From contig NC_134035.1 of NCBI RefSeq assembly GCF_964204645.1, forward strand, positions 9,858,501 through 9,922,500: a stretch of DNA of 64,000 bases, written 5' to 3'. The notes beneath the pieces were generated by a model. The model was not told where the DNA came from, did no database searches, and saw only the letters and a list, made by a program, of their open reading frames with translations. Shown piece by piece: positions 37,096 through 48,600 of this stretch (the stretch's first letter is position 1; every line of letters begins with the position of its first letter). A program made the position numbers and the translations under genes. The stretch is from Tubulanus polymorphus (lineage: Eukaryota > Nemertea > Palaeonemertea > Tubulaniformes > Tubulanidae).

Positions 37096-40000
37096 TTAAG
37101 GGTTGTGCGGTTGTAATCTCTCAAGATGACTCGTCGGAGCATATCCGTTCATTGATTCATCGTCCTTCATGTGGTAATAGTTGTAGAATGGGCTGAACGT
37201 ATATTCCAGTACAAGCACATCACCTGTAATTAGTCAAGAAATAGGACATGTTGAGATGTGAAATATGAAGACGTGTTAATCATGGGGTGCGTGGAATGCT
37301 GCAGCTATTCAGATTTTCTCACCTTGTTTAAAGGACAGCTCGTCGTGAGCTTTTGAGTCGTAATCAGCAATGGCAAAATATTCTTGTACACTTATCACAG
37401 GTTGTGGTTGATCCTCGTGTTTGCTGAATTTAGTAATGAAATCAATAGAAGTTGTAGATGGAGATCAGCAAGTTAGAAATCTCCCCTGTTGTGCAAAAGG
37501 GAAATAGGAATTGAAAGGTTGACTTACCTGCGCTCAAATTCTTCGTCACAATCGTCATTGTCATCCCATGCAGAATGTCTAACGGTCGTCTCATTCCGAT
37601 CGCGCTCCTCCTCGCCGTCATTCCAGGCAGATTTCAGCGGCTGAACTCGCGTCTGTTCGCTCGATTCTGGCGTGGGAGTCTTCGGTCGAACTACCGGTCG
37701 TACGTCCTGACTTACCGTTTGAGCAACACGATTCACGAACGTATACGTAGGAGCGTTAGGCGGCGGCGGAGACACTACGCGTCGATTTGGCGACTGCTGA
37801 CAAGGAATAACGATCATCATATTAATGATTTCTAATTTTCGTGATGAATAAAGACAAGAACAGGTTGTTTTGATGTTGAATCAGCAGAAGGTAGAGACAG
37901 TACTTTTAAGTTTTATTCTAAGATACGAGTTTCCGCTATTAAGTAGCATCATCAGGTTTTGTAAATAATGAGCGATCTCTACCTCATGATGAAGCTTCTA
38001 TTAATAATACACTAGTAGCGAAAGCTCGTATTTCAAATAAATCCAGATAACCAACGTAATGGACTCAGTTCCACAGTGAGTTAAGATTTGACTCAGAGTT
38101 AACTCATTGAAAACGAACTAATTTCAACTCAGAGTTAACTCTAATTCAGAACTGTGGAACTAGATCCAGTATATCTGTATCTACTTACTGATTCGATACC
38201 AGGTTAACACGGCTCCTCTACAACACTTTTGATGCAGTTATTCTAGATTTTCAAAATCGGCAGATTCTTTGAAATATAGGGATAAAACTAGATCAAATCG
38301 CCGTTCATCTCTCATATTTACCTTATCTTTGTGGCCGATTTTATGGAATATATTTATCACTTGGTCTTTCACGACGTGTCGCGTTTTTGATTTCGACGAC
38401 TCGGGTTGCGGTGCGAGCATCTGTAACGGAGCCGGTTTCGACGGCGTATCTGTGACAAAATCCTCAGTAAACGGGTGCAAATTCTACAATGTGAACAAAA
38501 ATACTTTCAAATATGTATGCAAAATAATACCGTGTGCCCAATTTGATAGACTGTTGTATTAATTCTAACCCGGAGAACTATTTCAATTGATTTTCGATTG
38601 AATTAACCCCCAATTAAAGTTGATACCAGTCTATGAAACTAATCCCTGCAGTGTAGGCCTAGCTATTGGTTTCCATACACAAGCAAATTTTATGCTATTT
38701 AAAATGCTATTTTTGAGTCGAAACATCAAAATCTTCGGTTAGTTTTGCTTCGCGTGTTGTGAGTTTGTTCTACAATGCCCAGAACTTTCTTCATTGGACT
38801 CCATATTTCAAGGTTCGCCATCACGTTTAAACTTACAGTTAAATCTGGCCAGGCGGCGTTGATATCCTGACCAGGTCCGTACATATCCCTCCAATCACGC
38901 AAATCAGTGTGACAATCAAACATCGATTCGATAGCATCAAGATGGTGCTGATAACTGCCAGTTTCGCTGCAAATGGCAAAAAAATCACTACAAGAATATG
39001 CTATATCTTATATTTGCTTGCAATAAATTTAGTGAGTCTAAATAGACCGTTCACCGTTTTCTATTTTGTTAGGTTAGATATTTCAAATAATTTTCATCAT
39101 GATGTATTACACTAATTATTCGGTTTTGAACGTACAGAATATCGGTGATCTTTACGAATTGTTCCAGTTGTGATTTGAAGAATTCCATTCGTTCGAGCTC
39201 TTCTCTTTCGGTCATCACGAACTGTATTTCCATACGATTTAAGTAGTCTTGTTTGCCTGTATCATATTACGATTTGAGACTTACTTCGATACCACGTCAG
39301 GTAAGAATTAAGGATGTTTCAGAGTAGGCCTTGAAATACCCCCCCCCCCGCAAGTTGCACTTTGATGAAGTTTTGATTTTGGGCCGGATGATACTGAATT
39401 ATGTATTCTTGCATGCTACTTTGCTCTGAACGCAAATGTACTATTCCCAATGAACAATACCATAGAACTCAAATCAAATTTGAGTTCTATGACAATACCA
39501 ATTCTATGATATCGTAAGTTCACTTTTCTAACAGTTTTGAGATCTATCTTTAAAACACCCCATTTCAGAGAAACACGTCATCTAAGGTATTCCGTATTTG
39601 AATCATACAGTTGGGACTTTTTAGCTCGTTTGCTAGTTTTATTAGCAGACGTTACCTTCGTTCAGTCTCTGATAAGCGAACAGGAGGTGACTTTTAGCAG
39701 TTTGTCCGTTCAGACGAGATGCGTTGACCTTCAACTCGTTCTCCGGACCCGGATGTTTGCGCAGACGTCGAACACACGTTTCATAAACTTCTATCGAATC
39801 TTGGTAACATTTCCAATAATCTATGAAGAAATTACATAGATACATCAAAAAAATAAAACCCGTTGCTTTTAAACAAAAACTTCGATGTGGTTTTTTCTCT
39901 CTAAGTCAGTCTTTATACTTCGGATATTTTCCTTACGTTTTATTTTATCCATATTAGTTTTATGAGAACTTTGAGCGTTTGTAAAACGTTCTCTCATTTC

Positions 40001-40993
40001 TTGTACTATGTGATATTCACTTCCAAATCCAGTCGCCTTTTTATACTTTGCCTTTCGCCATCTGCAACCACATTATTATGCAAAAATTGTAAACTTTTTA
40101 GTGGTTTGTAATCAAACATATCGTAAAATACTTGTACTAAGTATAGCCTCAGATTTCCTGAGTTGTGAGCCAAACGCCATAAGGACGACGGAAGACCAAG
40201 ATAATTACTTGTGAACGGTTTTCAGGAGTTGTGTAAGAAGGTTAGCGGCTCGGTCGTGGTATTTGTAAGTCATCTGTCCTTCTTTCAAAGACTCCTTCCA
40301 AATATCCAACATATTCCCGTATTCACCACCTAAACAACGACATCTAATTTATTCATTCAATCGAGGTCTAAAGCGACATAGAAAACATTTCACAATTTTT
40401 ACTTCGACGTGGGGACAGGGTTTGACCACAGTGTGAATAGGTATTTAAATTAGAAAAAAGGTCCGAAATAAACACCAGGACACAGTTTCCAGTCGCGAGT
40501 TACAGTTAACTCTGAGTTTGAGTTAGTTTATCTTCACTGAGTTAACTCTAAGGTCAAGCCTTGACTCAGAACTGTGGAATTTGGTTCTGTGTGCCGATGC
40601 AAGTAGGCCAATACACACACGCCCAGATGATCTATTATTTACTTGTGACAATCTGTTGATAGAAAAAGTTGCTCCATGATTTCAGTTTTTCGGCGTGTTT
40701 AGTCTCAATAATCGCTCGTTCATTTATCATGTCTTCCAGTAGCTCGGTCAGGCTGTATTAAAAATCAAACAATTTCAACGTGTCACTGACTGACCAGGCG
40801 ACGTCGACCCGATTTTTATTTTGCGATAAACGTTTATCATTCATTACATAATACAGAAAACATGTACACATCTTATATAAGCATCGACTCACTGCTTTGA
40901 CTGTTCGATTCGTTTCACGGTTTCTTTGAATCCACCGACTGCCCAGAAATTTAAGGCACATCGTTTTGGTGACGGATCTCGTTTTTCGGCCAT
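37096..40993 (-). CDS. Syndapin/PACSIN-like F-BAR and SH3 protein
   Basis: PACSIN/syndapin proteins bend membranes and link dynamin and N-WASP during endocytosis. Eleven exons: 40893-40993, 40643-40752, 40209-40329, 39937-40061, 39656-39820, 39136-39256, 38837-38966, 38322-38483, 37528-37796, 37323-37423 and 37096-37223, total 510 residues. Evidence: the N-terminus NFWAVGGFKETVKRIEQSK matches PACSIN NFW...Y/FKRTVKRI; the F-BAR helices (about 10-290) are Lys/Glu rich; DLRDWRDMYGPGQDINAAW matches the PACSIN DLRWF...GPG...NWP block; SAWDDNDDCDEEF resembles the linker. The C-terminus (about 448-505) reads EYFAIADYDSKAHDELSFKQ, an SH3 start, but the later binding-surface residues are replaced (see findings). 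No NPF motif was noticed. Other F-BAR/SH3 families such as PSTPIP fit less well. Confidence 0.85.
37916..38036. repeat. Short inverted-repeat element
   Basis: The left end agatacgagtttccgctatt and right end gtagcgaaagctcgtattt are inverted copies. The interior has atcatcagg and the inverse-like catgatgaagc. It lies in a syndapin-like gene intron. A fragment recurs at about 46812-46850. Confidence 0.65.
38065..38166. repeat. Palindromic element, family C
   Basis: cagttccacagtgagttaag... and ...aattcagaactgtggaactag form an imperfect palindrome of about 100 bp. Same family as 8200-8312, 18138-18252, 22145-22242, 33068-33178, 40490-40587 and 55246-55358. Confidence 0.75.
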
Positions 40994-41115
40994 GATTGAT
41001 AGTCCTCGAGTGCAAAACCATGACGACTGCACCTGGAGACTTACCATATAGTTACAAAAACAACGGATATACACTGTCATAGCAACGCCAGTCGAACCCT
41101 AAGATTATAGGTATA

Positions 41116-41293
41116 ATGCCCAACAGACGACACAGGGCGAACACGGAAACACGGAAACATTTCATGTTTCCGAGCGTTCCCCGTGTCGTCTGCGTTGACG
41201 AGAAACGAGAAACAAGGTTTCGGGAAAATGTTTCCGAGATAAAGCATGCTTGATCCCGTGTTTCTCTATTTCCTGATCTGTGCGTTGGGCTTT
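41116..41293. repeat. Palindromic MITE-like element, family I
   Basis: Ends aatgcccaacagacgacac and the roughly inverse ctgtgcgttgggctt, with repeated inner motifs ggaaacac/gtgtttc and cgtgtcgtctg. It lies between the syndapin-like and lectin genes. A diverged copy is at about 3840-4010. Confidence 0.65.
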
Positions 41294-41999
41294 GAAACCG
41301 ACATTAACTGATCCAGGGAGATACACACTAAATAATATGATGGTTATATCAAAGCTGTGGGTAGTTGGGTGTTGAATGGGTAGTGTGCAGTGTGATCTGC
41401 AAGTAACGCTTTGATACTGACTACTGCGGGCAATGACCGAAAAATCGGCATTCTAGGTCATCTACCGACTTCTACTAATTTTCTGTATATATTAAAAGGA
41501 AACAGTCTTCGCCGAGTTGCGCTTGTTGAGGAAACCGATAGAACTCAACGTCATCCATATTCGAGGATAACTCGATATTCAAATTAAAATGGAAAAACGG
41601 AAAACGACGCATTAAAATGTCACGTCTACGAATGGTTTCCGAGGATCCTTCAGAGAAAAATCATACAAATCTTCCGCACGGAATAATAGTGACATTAATT
41701 GAGTACCACTAAAATGCGTTAATGGATCTGATTAGTAGTTAATAATGTATGTAGAAGAAAAAGAATCGTGGTTTACTTTTTTCCTATAGGTCGGTGTACT
41801 GTAGAACAATATTGTTCGTTTTAAAATTTTGTTTCAATCAGAAAGCTTATTTCTATTGAGAAACTTCTTTAAGGTCTGCTATAGATTACATGTTGTCACA
41901 TTGTAACTGCAGATACTATTACAGATCAAAGATTTAACCAGGATCAACAACTTGATACACGACAGTCCGTAATAAAACCGGGCTCAGGATTTTAGCGTG

Positions 42000-43209
42000 A
42001 TGATGGCGAAACATTTTTCTGGAGTGATAGCTGTTGTGTATTGCCTTGTGTATCCTTGTTTTTCGGATTCAAGGCCAAACTCAACCGGTACGTTATAAAA
42101 CATCACAAATACTTTAAAAGGACTTTTGCTTATATATACGACTATTTTTGATGTTATACGTATCAAAGACTATATGTATGTGTGTATTATATCTTTTTAA
42201 AGGACCTATATGTTCGAAATCTAAATGCTACATGAAAACCAATGAAAAATGTAAAACCTTTGATAAGGTAAGCAATCATCTTTTTCTTCGCCATTTTACC
42301 GTCGAATATAATATGACCATTCGCCTTTAACCTCGTAATTCGTATACTGAAGGCAAATGAACTTTGTGCTAGCGGGTTCGGAGGAAAATTGATTTCCATC
42401 GAAAACGACGATGAATGGAAATTCATAAAGAACAGTTCGATTCTGTGAGTAGCTCGGAGAAACGTCGATAAATCGATATTCTTTAATGATGAAATTTTAA
42501 TTTGGAATAATAGCCCACTTAGAGAATATTTCGACAATATCGTATTTCATATTTAGATCGGGGCGTTCTTAATGATAAATTTTGCAACGAGTCAGAACAG
42601 AAGCTTAAGATTAAGATGAACTACGGATGTATTTTCAGGGCACGTGATCAAGACTTGATTATCGGCTTGAAGAGTAAACGTTGGATATCAGACCAGCCAT
42701 TCACTCTAACGATAGATGACAATGATAAACAAGACTGGGACCAGTGGGGCAAGAAATGTATGTTTCTCAGAGCTAAGCGTGACTCGTTTGAATGGAGGGC
42801 GCAATTTTGTTATTTTGAGAGGTCTACTTTTGGACTTTGCGAAGTCACTAGGAACACCAGCCTCACCAGCACTTGCGAGAGAGAGGCAGAAGAACGTGAT
42901 GAAAGTAAATTGAAATCAGTCTGGGTGCGCGACGCGCCGCCCGAGACCGCAGCGATTACAAACGGCGAAATTTTAGAAACTAGAAATGAAGTGCACAGAA
43001 TCGCGTGCATCGCATCGTGTCAGCGATCGCAACTTTGCATCGGGGCGTTGTACAAGGGGACGTTCGCGTCCGGGGAATGCGTCATACTCAAGAACGCGAC
43101 GGCGACGATTCCGTCAAAATACGACGGATACGAATCCTGGTCGAAGATGGAGGGAGCAAAATCAGCGGCCGGGGGCAGCACAGATGCTCTGAATAAATGC
43201 AAAAACTGA
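42000..43209 (+). CDS. Secreted C-type lectin-domain protein with PAN-like C-terminus
   Basis: Four exons: 42000-42087, 42203-42267, 42353-42444 and 42639-43209, 271 residues. The start MMAKHFSGVIAVVYCLVYPC is a signal peptide. The C-type lectin fold runs from about residue 33 to 150: TFDKANELCASGFGGKLISI, ENDDEWKFIKN, LIIGLKSKRW, then WGKKCMFLRA, FEWRAQFCYFERSTFGLCE. Exon 4 begins at 42639 because only that acceptor restores frame and gives DQDLIIGL; the open frame further left is intronic. The calcium-site motifs EPN/QPD and WND are not visible, so sugar binding of the classical kind is doubtful. Residues about 195-235 (RIACIASCQRSQLCIGALY, GECVIL) have four cysteines spaced like a PAN/apple module. 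A poly(A) signal follows at 43266. Confidence 0.85.
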
Positions 43210-43265
43210 TCTCAAATTCCCAGCTTTTTAATTAATAATGAACATTTTATTCATTCATCTAGATA

Positions 43266-43271
43266 AATAAA
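43266..43271 (+). terminator. Lectin gene polyadenylation signal
   Basis: AATAAA 57 bp after the stop codon. Confidence 0.65.
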
Positions 43272-45634
43272 AATATAATATTATGGTTTTATCAAATACA
43301 ACATTTATTACAAGGAGAGACAGGCCTGTCGACTAAAATACTGGTAAAACAATAAAATTCGCTCGAAAATTCTATAATATCTATAAAATAAGTAGATGTT
43401 GTAATTTCATTCAACGTAATTTATACGCGTTCTTTTTTAAATTCGAATAAAATCCGTCGACATTTTTCTCGACTCAATAAGATCGGTTGGCGATAAGAAT
43501 ATGTCTATGAAAAACAACATACGGAATACTTTCTAAAACTGGAAGACGAGGGGGTTTTATTTTTAAATACAGCAGACTCCATTTAACTCTCCAAAAAACT
43601 AACAAATGTAAAAATTCACAGAGTCTACTGTATATGAGGAAAACATACAATAACGTTTCGATTACATTCGGGAAAAATCTTTGAGCAAAATAGGCATTTA
43701 TGTACTTCGATACTCTTTCGATGAATATACTAGAATTCTATTTTCAAAGATACTACCTTCAGTTAAAGGCCCTATTATACTTGATAATCTATTTTCTAAA
43801 GGAAAATAGTTGTTCAATTATCATCGTAGTGACGGCTTCGACTTAACGAAATATGATATGTGATTTGAAATACAACGTGTGTTTAATTATGTTCAGCTGC
43901 TTGGTTATTTAGTAATAATGCTTACTTTATTTGAATCAGGGTTCCATCAGCGCACGGCTCCTCGCGTCTAAGACCCGGTCTATTTTTGATCTACAGTAAA
44001 CTACGCCTTACTCAACAGTGGTAGCACTGTAAATATTTCAGTGAGTTGAAAATCTGGAAAAGAGATACCTTTTCCGAAATAGATTTTAGTAGAATTCGCC
44101 TAAGACTCGTGCAGTTTATCGAGTTGACCACCAGTACCGAGTAAGACCAAGCCTACTGTATATCCAATATTAACTCATCTTCATTTATCCGACATATGCC
44201 TTAATATATGTCACTAAGACCATGCCAGGACTAAAAGTGACGACTGTACCACTCAAACCCCTAACATTTTTCAGCTATTTGTAAGCTAAATTTACAGGCA
44301 AAATTTTGTCGAGTTATCGCAAAAAAAATAAAAACGTTTATGTTTATACGTGGTATCTAAAACAATACAACAGTAACAACGAAAATAAGCACCATACATA
44401 AATAGGTAATACATAGAATAACAGTGATTACAACAGTGTTACAATAACAGATTCACCGATGACCAGGCCCGTACCCAGAGGACGTGCGAACGCAACCCCT
44501 GCAAAATCCAGACTTCCGCTATGTTTCAAGATTAAACTACATCAACACTTCAATAAATGTTTATATACATATACAATTTCGTATATATTACTTGTTCTGA
44601 AATGAAGTTAAGTAATTTAAAGTAAAGTAAATATGAGATAATTCACTTGATTGGCCAGAAAATGCATCTAAAATGCTTCAAGTATACAAAATTTTCTTGA
44701 AAGACGACCCAAAAACCCCTAGCAAAATGCCTCACACCAGCAAAAGAGGCTTTGTACGGGCCTGTTGAAAGATTCACACCTACTTGGTTCAGAAATGTAT
44801 AATACAAAATCATAGTTACTTCGAAATAAACTGTTCCTTTGAATTGGCATTGAGGGACTGGGAGAACAGCGCCGTGAAGCGGCCTCCCAGAACCCCCCAC
44901 TAAATACAGTTTCCTTGGAGGCCATTTCAAATACAGTCAGGGTTTAGATACAGATCACGAATGAAGAAGTATAACGCTAAACAAAATTGATTCCTTGTTT
45001 TCCAATTCTGCTGAGCTTAAAAGTTGACCGAGCCAGCCACCCAGGACATTACTTTTTTCTAAAGCATGATCAAACTAACAATAACAAACCCAGCAATTAT
45101 AGCAATTTATAAAATGACCCGGCCACGTAGGAGAAACGAGGTATCATTTTTTAGCCTAAATTAGGTGCAGAGGAGAAACATTGATTCGGGTAAATTTCCA
45201 CAGGCCAATTCCATAGTCAAGACTTAACTCCAAAAGTGGTCTTAAAAAAAGACTGGACTTAAGGTGTTAGACTGGCTATAGTGAACTGTGATAGTCGTAA
45301 GAGTCAGCCATGACTATGTAACTAGCGAACAGGGGCAGATTTAGGAAAATTGGAAGGCTGGGTTCCGGAAGTGAATTAAAGGTATTTCTCCGAAAAAGCA
45401 GTCATGTCCAAGGCCACTAGCAGGGCCCCGGGTGCCACGCTTTGTAAAATCGAAAAAATTCATCCTAAAAGATAAGAATTCCAAGAGTATCAAATTTGCG
45501 GGTTTAAACTATTCCTCGACAAAAAGGGCCACCTCTTAACCTCTTTGGGAAGGCAGGGGTCTAGACCTCCGATACCACCCCTAAATCCGCCCCTGCACCG
45601 CCATCAGGATACGGGAAGTATCGCGTAATTTCTA
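43272..45634. other. Intergenic DNA and probable 3' UTR of the Rab11-FIP gene
   Basis: No coding exon recognised. A small element with ends tacagcagactcc and gagtctactgta lies at about 43567-43632. A copy of the gacccggcc...accctg repeat is at about 45010-45140 (others at 16665-16810 and 60355-60540), and a family D relative at about 45210-45330. Confidence 0.4.
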
Positions 45635-48600
45635 CTAAGCGCCCGGTCCGTTGTACGGTGTTTGGAGTATTTTCGGTGTCGTGCTGATCACGCGTACTAG
45701 CAGCATATCTATATAATCTTCGAGGTCGTGTACGTATTCGTCTTTTTGTTCTATTTGTAAACGTTGATTGAACAGCAATTTGACGAGTTCCTAAAACGAG
45801 AGAAGAAAATATTCAATGAAGATTTCTACGAATAACACCGCCTAAATTTGACATGAAACCAGTAAACTTATAACAAATCAGGCGGCCACTTTTATTAGCT
45901 TTTTCCCTGACTATTCCGTGACATGTAAGCTGTTTTCTCTGACTTGATCTGTTAAGAATTCAATCAATTAACACAGTCAAATATGTGACATAGATGTAAA
46001 CTGACTGATTATATGCGCGATATTGATATCTCGACATACTTCCCTGATTTTTAGCTCTTACAAAATTCCCCGACCATTCCGACTTGAAAAAAAAAAATCT
46101 GATTTCCAGGTTAGTGGCCACCCTGAATCAGTAATCTACAGTAAGACTCTCAGTAACATCTATTACATTTCTGTACGTGTCGAACAAATCAAATCAGTAT
46201 TCCTCGCGACAAAATCGTAACAAAATACTGAAACAGTTGGCAGCTACGGTTTCGACGATGTATACCTCGTGAGATTTGTCCTCGTATTGTTTCAAACATT
46301 CATTGTATAATACTTGTTGTTTTTTGTTCTGCTCTCGCTGATAATCCTCCCACAGTTTCTGATAACGCTCCCAGTCGGCGGGTAACTCCGGCACGATCGG
46401 CAAACTCGACCGAGTGCCTTGAAACGAATAACCCCTTCGCGCTGAAACGACATCGACATCGAGGCATGAAAATAGACACCGATAAAATTAAACCAAAAAG
46501 AAGCGATATTTCATCTAGATCAACGGTGTGAAAGTGAATCCCTTCACTGGAGATCAAGTTAATATTTTTGATCTCACATGGACGCTTGCGAAATGGTAAC
46601 AGAATTTACTATTTTTTTTAACACCCTTAACCCGCTAAGCGCCACACAGGGTTTGATGTTTCTTTTTCCCAATCGGGGAGAGATCAGAGAAGAACCTTCG
46701 ACCAAGAAACTGTGTTGCCACCAGGGTTTGAACCCATACACCCTGGATTGACGAGATCAGCGACCGGCGGCTTAAACCACTCGGCCAATGCGCCTCTCTT
46801 TACTAATATTACTTTCGCTACTAACGTATGTAAGCTTCATCAGGTATTCTAAACCCAGTTAACACGGCTACTCTATATATCTTAATATCACAAGAGAATT
46901 TACTAGAATTACAAGAGCAGTTACTAAATTGTCAAGAAAATTTACTCATATTTCTGGTGGTTCAACAGAATTTACTGAAATTACACCCGAATTTACCAAA
47001 ATTACATGTCCTACTCCCTCCTGTTTTCACTTTTTAGATAAGACTTACGTATTTTGGTTGTGCGTTTAAAACAGCTGGGGTTTAGAGGTGGAGCTACGAA
47101 TTTAGTTTCGCCCATTGTCATCGTTAATTGTCCGATATCAAGGGATTGAGCGTTTTCGTGTAGAGTCATCAATAACGGTGTTCCTCCGTCGTCACCATTT
47201 GTAGAACTGGCCACAGATTTTTCCTCTTCAATCAAAAAACATTAATTTGAGATTCAGTCGATACTTATTGAAATTCTTCTTTGATCCTATGAAGTACATA
47301 CCATCCAACTCGGATATATCATGTCAGACAAATTCAGGGTGGCCACTTATATTTGATGGGCTTTTTCCCTGACTTTTGACAATTCCCTGACATGTAAGTT
47401 GTTTTCCCTGACTTGATCTACTCAGAATCTAATCAATTAACACAGTCGAATATGTAAGACATAGACGGAAACTGTTTGATTTTACACACGATCTAGCTGT
47501 TTCAACAAATTTCCCTGACTTTTCCATTCTTTGCAAAATTCCCTAATTTCTTTTTAGAAAAGAGAATTGCCTGACTTTTTCCTGATTTCCGGGAAGGCGG
47601 TCACCCTGAAATTACTACCGGCCTATAAACTGGGAGTCCACTGTATTTGGTAAATTTCAAACGTTTTTGTTTGTTTCTGTTCTCACCTGATAAAAGCGGT
47701 ATTTCAGTACTTTCGGGTAAAGACTTGTGGCGCTGTCTTTGTTTCAATTTGTCCTCAGCCATTGCCTGTAGCAGACTTTGATTGTGCTAAAAGGAATATG
47801 GAAACAAATTTGTCGAACCAGAAACATCGCGATTCAATCATAAATTTGATATTTTACAGAGTTTTTTTATCACTCATATTGATTACCACAATTCTAACCG
47901 AACTAATGAAGTTTGACTTACTTTCGGCCCGGAGGGAACTTCTCTATTCGGTGAGATAGTAAATACAACGGCATCTTCTTTCTTTTTCAGCGGTTTGAGC
48001 AGCGAACCGAACATACGCGGTAGAGTGGCGCTTCTCTTCCGCGTGTCTGGGTTATCTTCCACCGAGTCCGTATCGTGGTGATAAACCTAGAATAAACGCA
48101 AACATGTAGATAAACTACCGATAACGAACCAGATATAATAAGTATTTCAACTGCTGCGTTTGTACAGCAGACCTTAACCACAAGTCGCTCACCGGATCCA
48201 GTCAACTCAAATCATTCCATTTTGAGCAACTGTCACAGGCTAAGATTAACCTATAAATCGGTGTTTGTGGCGCTAACTAACCTGTTTCGGAATTTCATCG
48301 CCGTTCGAATTTGACGGCAGAAGCAGGGAAGTCGTCGACCGAGATTTCAACGAAGAACTTCGCTGAAGAACTTTATCACCTGACAAATGAACAACGTAAT
48401 TCAAATATAATAATGTTACTTTTGACAGGGTGCTGCCACTTTCCGCCCATTTGCAAGTCCTCAGTTTTCCCTAATTTTTCCATGCGATTACACAAAATTT
48501 CGAGCGAATCAGAGAAATTTCAAGGTTTAAAATGTTACGATTTAATCATTTCTTATGGATCATGTATTGATAAAGAAACACATCATAACATATCTAAATT

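Noticed and set aside
42557-42638. Leftward extension of lectin exon 4 from the acceptor at 42555-42556
   Set aside because: It is out of phase with exon 3 and would interrupt the lectin fold; the acceptor at 42637-42638 restores frame and the conserved strand.
46420-46441. Alternative acceptor at 46418-46419 (aag) for the penultimate Rab11-FIP exon
   Set aside because: It also keeps frame modulo 3 but would remove RRGYSFQG; the tttcag at 46442-46447 is the stronger site.
46700-46800. Genuine tRNA-Ser or tRNA-Leu gene
   Set aside because: A and B boxes are present, but the acceptor-stem halves do not match and a SINE body with an A-rich end follows.
48363-48364. Nearer acceptor (ttcttcag) for the Rab11-FIP exon ending at 48379
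   Set aside because: It breaks frame with the upstream C2 exon; the acceptor at 48380-48381 fits both sides.
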